Source of the DNA: Pseudoduganella guangdongensis
Lineage (GTDB): Bacteria; Pseudomonadota; Gammaproteobacteria; Burkholderiales; Burkholderiaceae_D
Length of the DNA stretch: 64,000 nucleotides
Direction of reading: 5' to 3'
Assembly (NCBI RefSeq): GCF_009857475.1
Contig: NZ_WWCJ01000012.1
Coordinates: 62,001 to 126,000, forward strand
The position numbers and the translations under genes were made by a program. Positions 63,601 through 64,000 of the stretch are shown one piece after another; the stretch's first letter is position 1, and the number at the start of each line of letters is the position of its first letter. A model generated the notes under the pieces. It ran no database searches. It saw nothing but the letters and a program-made list of their open reading frames with translations, and was not told where the DNA came from.

Positions 63601-64000
63601 ATGCCGAACCCCTTCGTTCAAGTCGCGGCCGCATGGCTGGCGCACCCTGTGGAGCTGGCCCGGGCGTGGCAGGAACTTGCCACCGTAAGCTGGGCCACCG
63701 GCATGCCCTCGCCCCTCGCCGAGGCGGCGGAGGGCGATGACCGTTTCGCGGACGAAGCCTGGCGCGTTCATCCCTTCTTCCACGGCTTGATGCAGCAATA
63801 CCTCGGCCTCACGCGCACGCTGGAGCGCCAGATCTACGACACGCCCGGCGCTGACGAACGGGCCGCCCGCAACGCCGCTTTCTGGTTGCGCCACTGGTGC
63901 AATGCGTTCGCGCCCAGCAATTTCCTGCCCACCAACCCGGTGGCGCTGCGGCGTGCCTTTGAGAGCGGCGGCGCCAGCCTGCGGGCCGGGTACCAGGAGT
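63601..64000 (+). CDS. phaC: Class I PHA synthase (PhaC), 5' end
   Basis: The first ~133 residues are visible; the gene continues past the window. DRFADEAWRVHPFFHGLMQQYL, NAAFWLRHWCNAFAPSNFLPTNPVALRRAFESGG and SLRAGYQE match the N-terminal domain of polyhydroxyalkanoate synthases (R-F-x-D-x-x-W...SPSNFxxTNPE). The catalytic Cys-Asp-His region lies beyond the window. It polymerises hydroxyacyl-CoA into storage granules. ATG 63601 lies 16 nt after the usp stop, so it may share usp's oxygen-responsive promoter. Some Pseudomonas PHA genes are controlled by Anr, a precedent for this. Confidence 0.85.
   Translation, partial: MPNPFVQVAAAWLAHPVELARAWQELATVSWATGMPSPLAEAAEGDDRFADEAWRVHPFFHGLMQQYLGLTRTLERQIYDTPGADERAARNAAFWLRHWCNAFAPSNFLPTNPVALRRAFESGGASLRAGYQE

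Overview
The window is GC-rich and densely coded. It looks like the chromosome of a free-living betaproteobacterium, most likely Oxalobacteraceae (Massilia/Telluria/Duganella/Janthinobacterium type). The reasons are the mltG-tmk-holB-pilZ-tatD neighbourhood, ygfZ beside a DUF4936 gene, the OsmC-YcaO fusion, a PHA synthase, and many signalling, TonB-receptor and efflux genes. I had no database access, so this placement is an inference.

Layout. 1-2.4 kb: 3' end of an RTX/DUF4214 protein, an orphan cytoplasmic protein and two tiny membrane proteins, one probably frameshifted. 2.4-4.1 kb: a metabolite:H+ symporter on the minus strand. 4.3-9.8 kb: a plus-strand acyl-CoA/alcohol oxidation operon (acyl-CoA dehydrogenase, Dabb protein, two SDRs, an MDR reductase, a GNAT). 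9.8-11.8 kb: minus-strand ygfZ, DUF4936 and NRDE genes. 12-17.2 kb: housekeeping operon mltG, tmk, holB, pilZ, GNAT, tatD, ankyrin. 17.3-21.3 kb: a PRMT-like methyltransferase, a small membrane protein, a flavin reductase and a second EF-G. 21.4-28 kb: a minus-strand signalling block (MASE1-CHASE hybrid kinase, small outer-membrane protein, EAL phosphodiesterase). 28-30.6 kb: a hypothetical gene converging on rlhA. 30.6-34.7 kb: a LysR regulator divergent from an MFS exporter, dkgB and an Old Yellow Enzyme. 35.1-41.5 kb: a TetR regulator and a complete RND tripartite efflux operon, each preceded by the same operator-like word. 41.5-44.6 kb: a TonB receptor with a solute-binding protein. 44.8-47 kb: OsmC-YcaO.

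47-51.3 kb is an accessory, gene-poor and lower-GC stretch. It holds a ricin-like protein, an NTF2-like secreted protein, a cold-shock gene followed by about 300 nt of structured DNA with three direct repeats, an IS256-type transposase relic, and a small secreted protein with a translationally coupled 39-aa upstream ORF. 51.3-54.5 kb: a large lipoprotein fusing two discoidin domains to a di-haem oxidoreductase. 54.5-56.8 kb: the least described cluster, with a proline-rich protein carrying PVQAK/IQRAE motifs facing a two-gene operon of a caspase-like His/Cys protein and a PepSY-like partner.

57-62.6 kb is iron-related. A Fur-box-preceded esterase, and a Fur-box-preceded TonB siderophore receptor with a PepSY membrane protein, flank a type VI secretion remnant (tssJ-like lipoprotein plus truncated tssK). 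62.7-64 kb: a universal stress protein behind a well-placed FNR/ANR-type site, then the 5' end of a PHA synthase gene running off the window.
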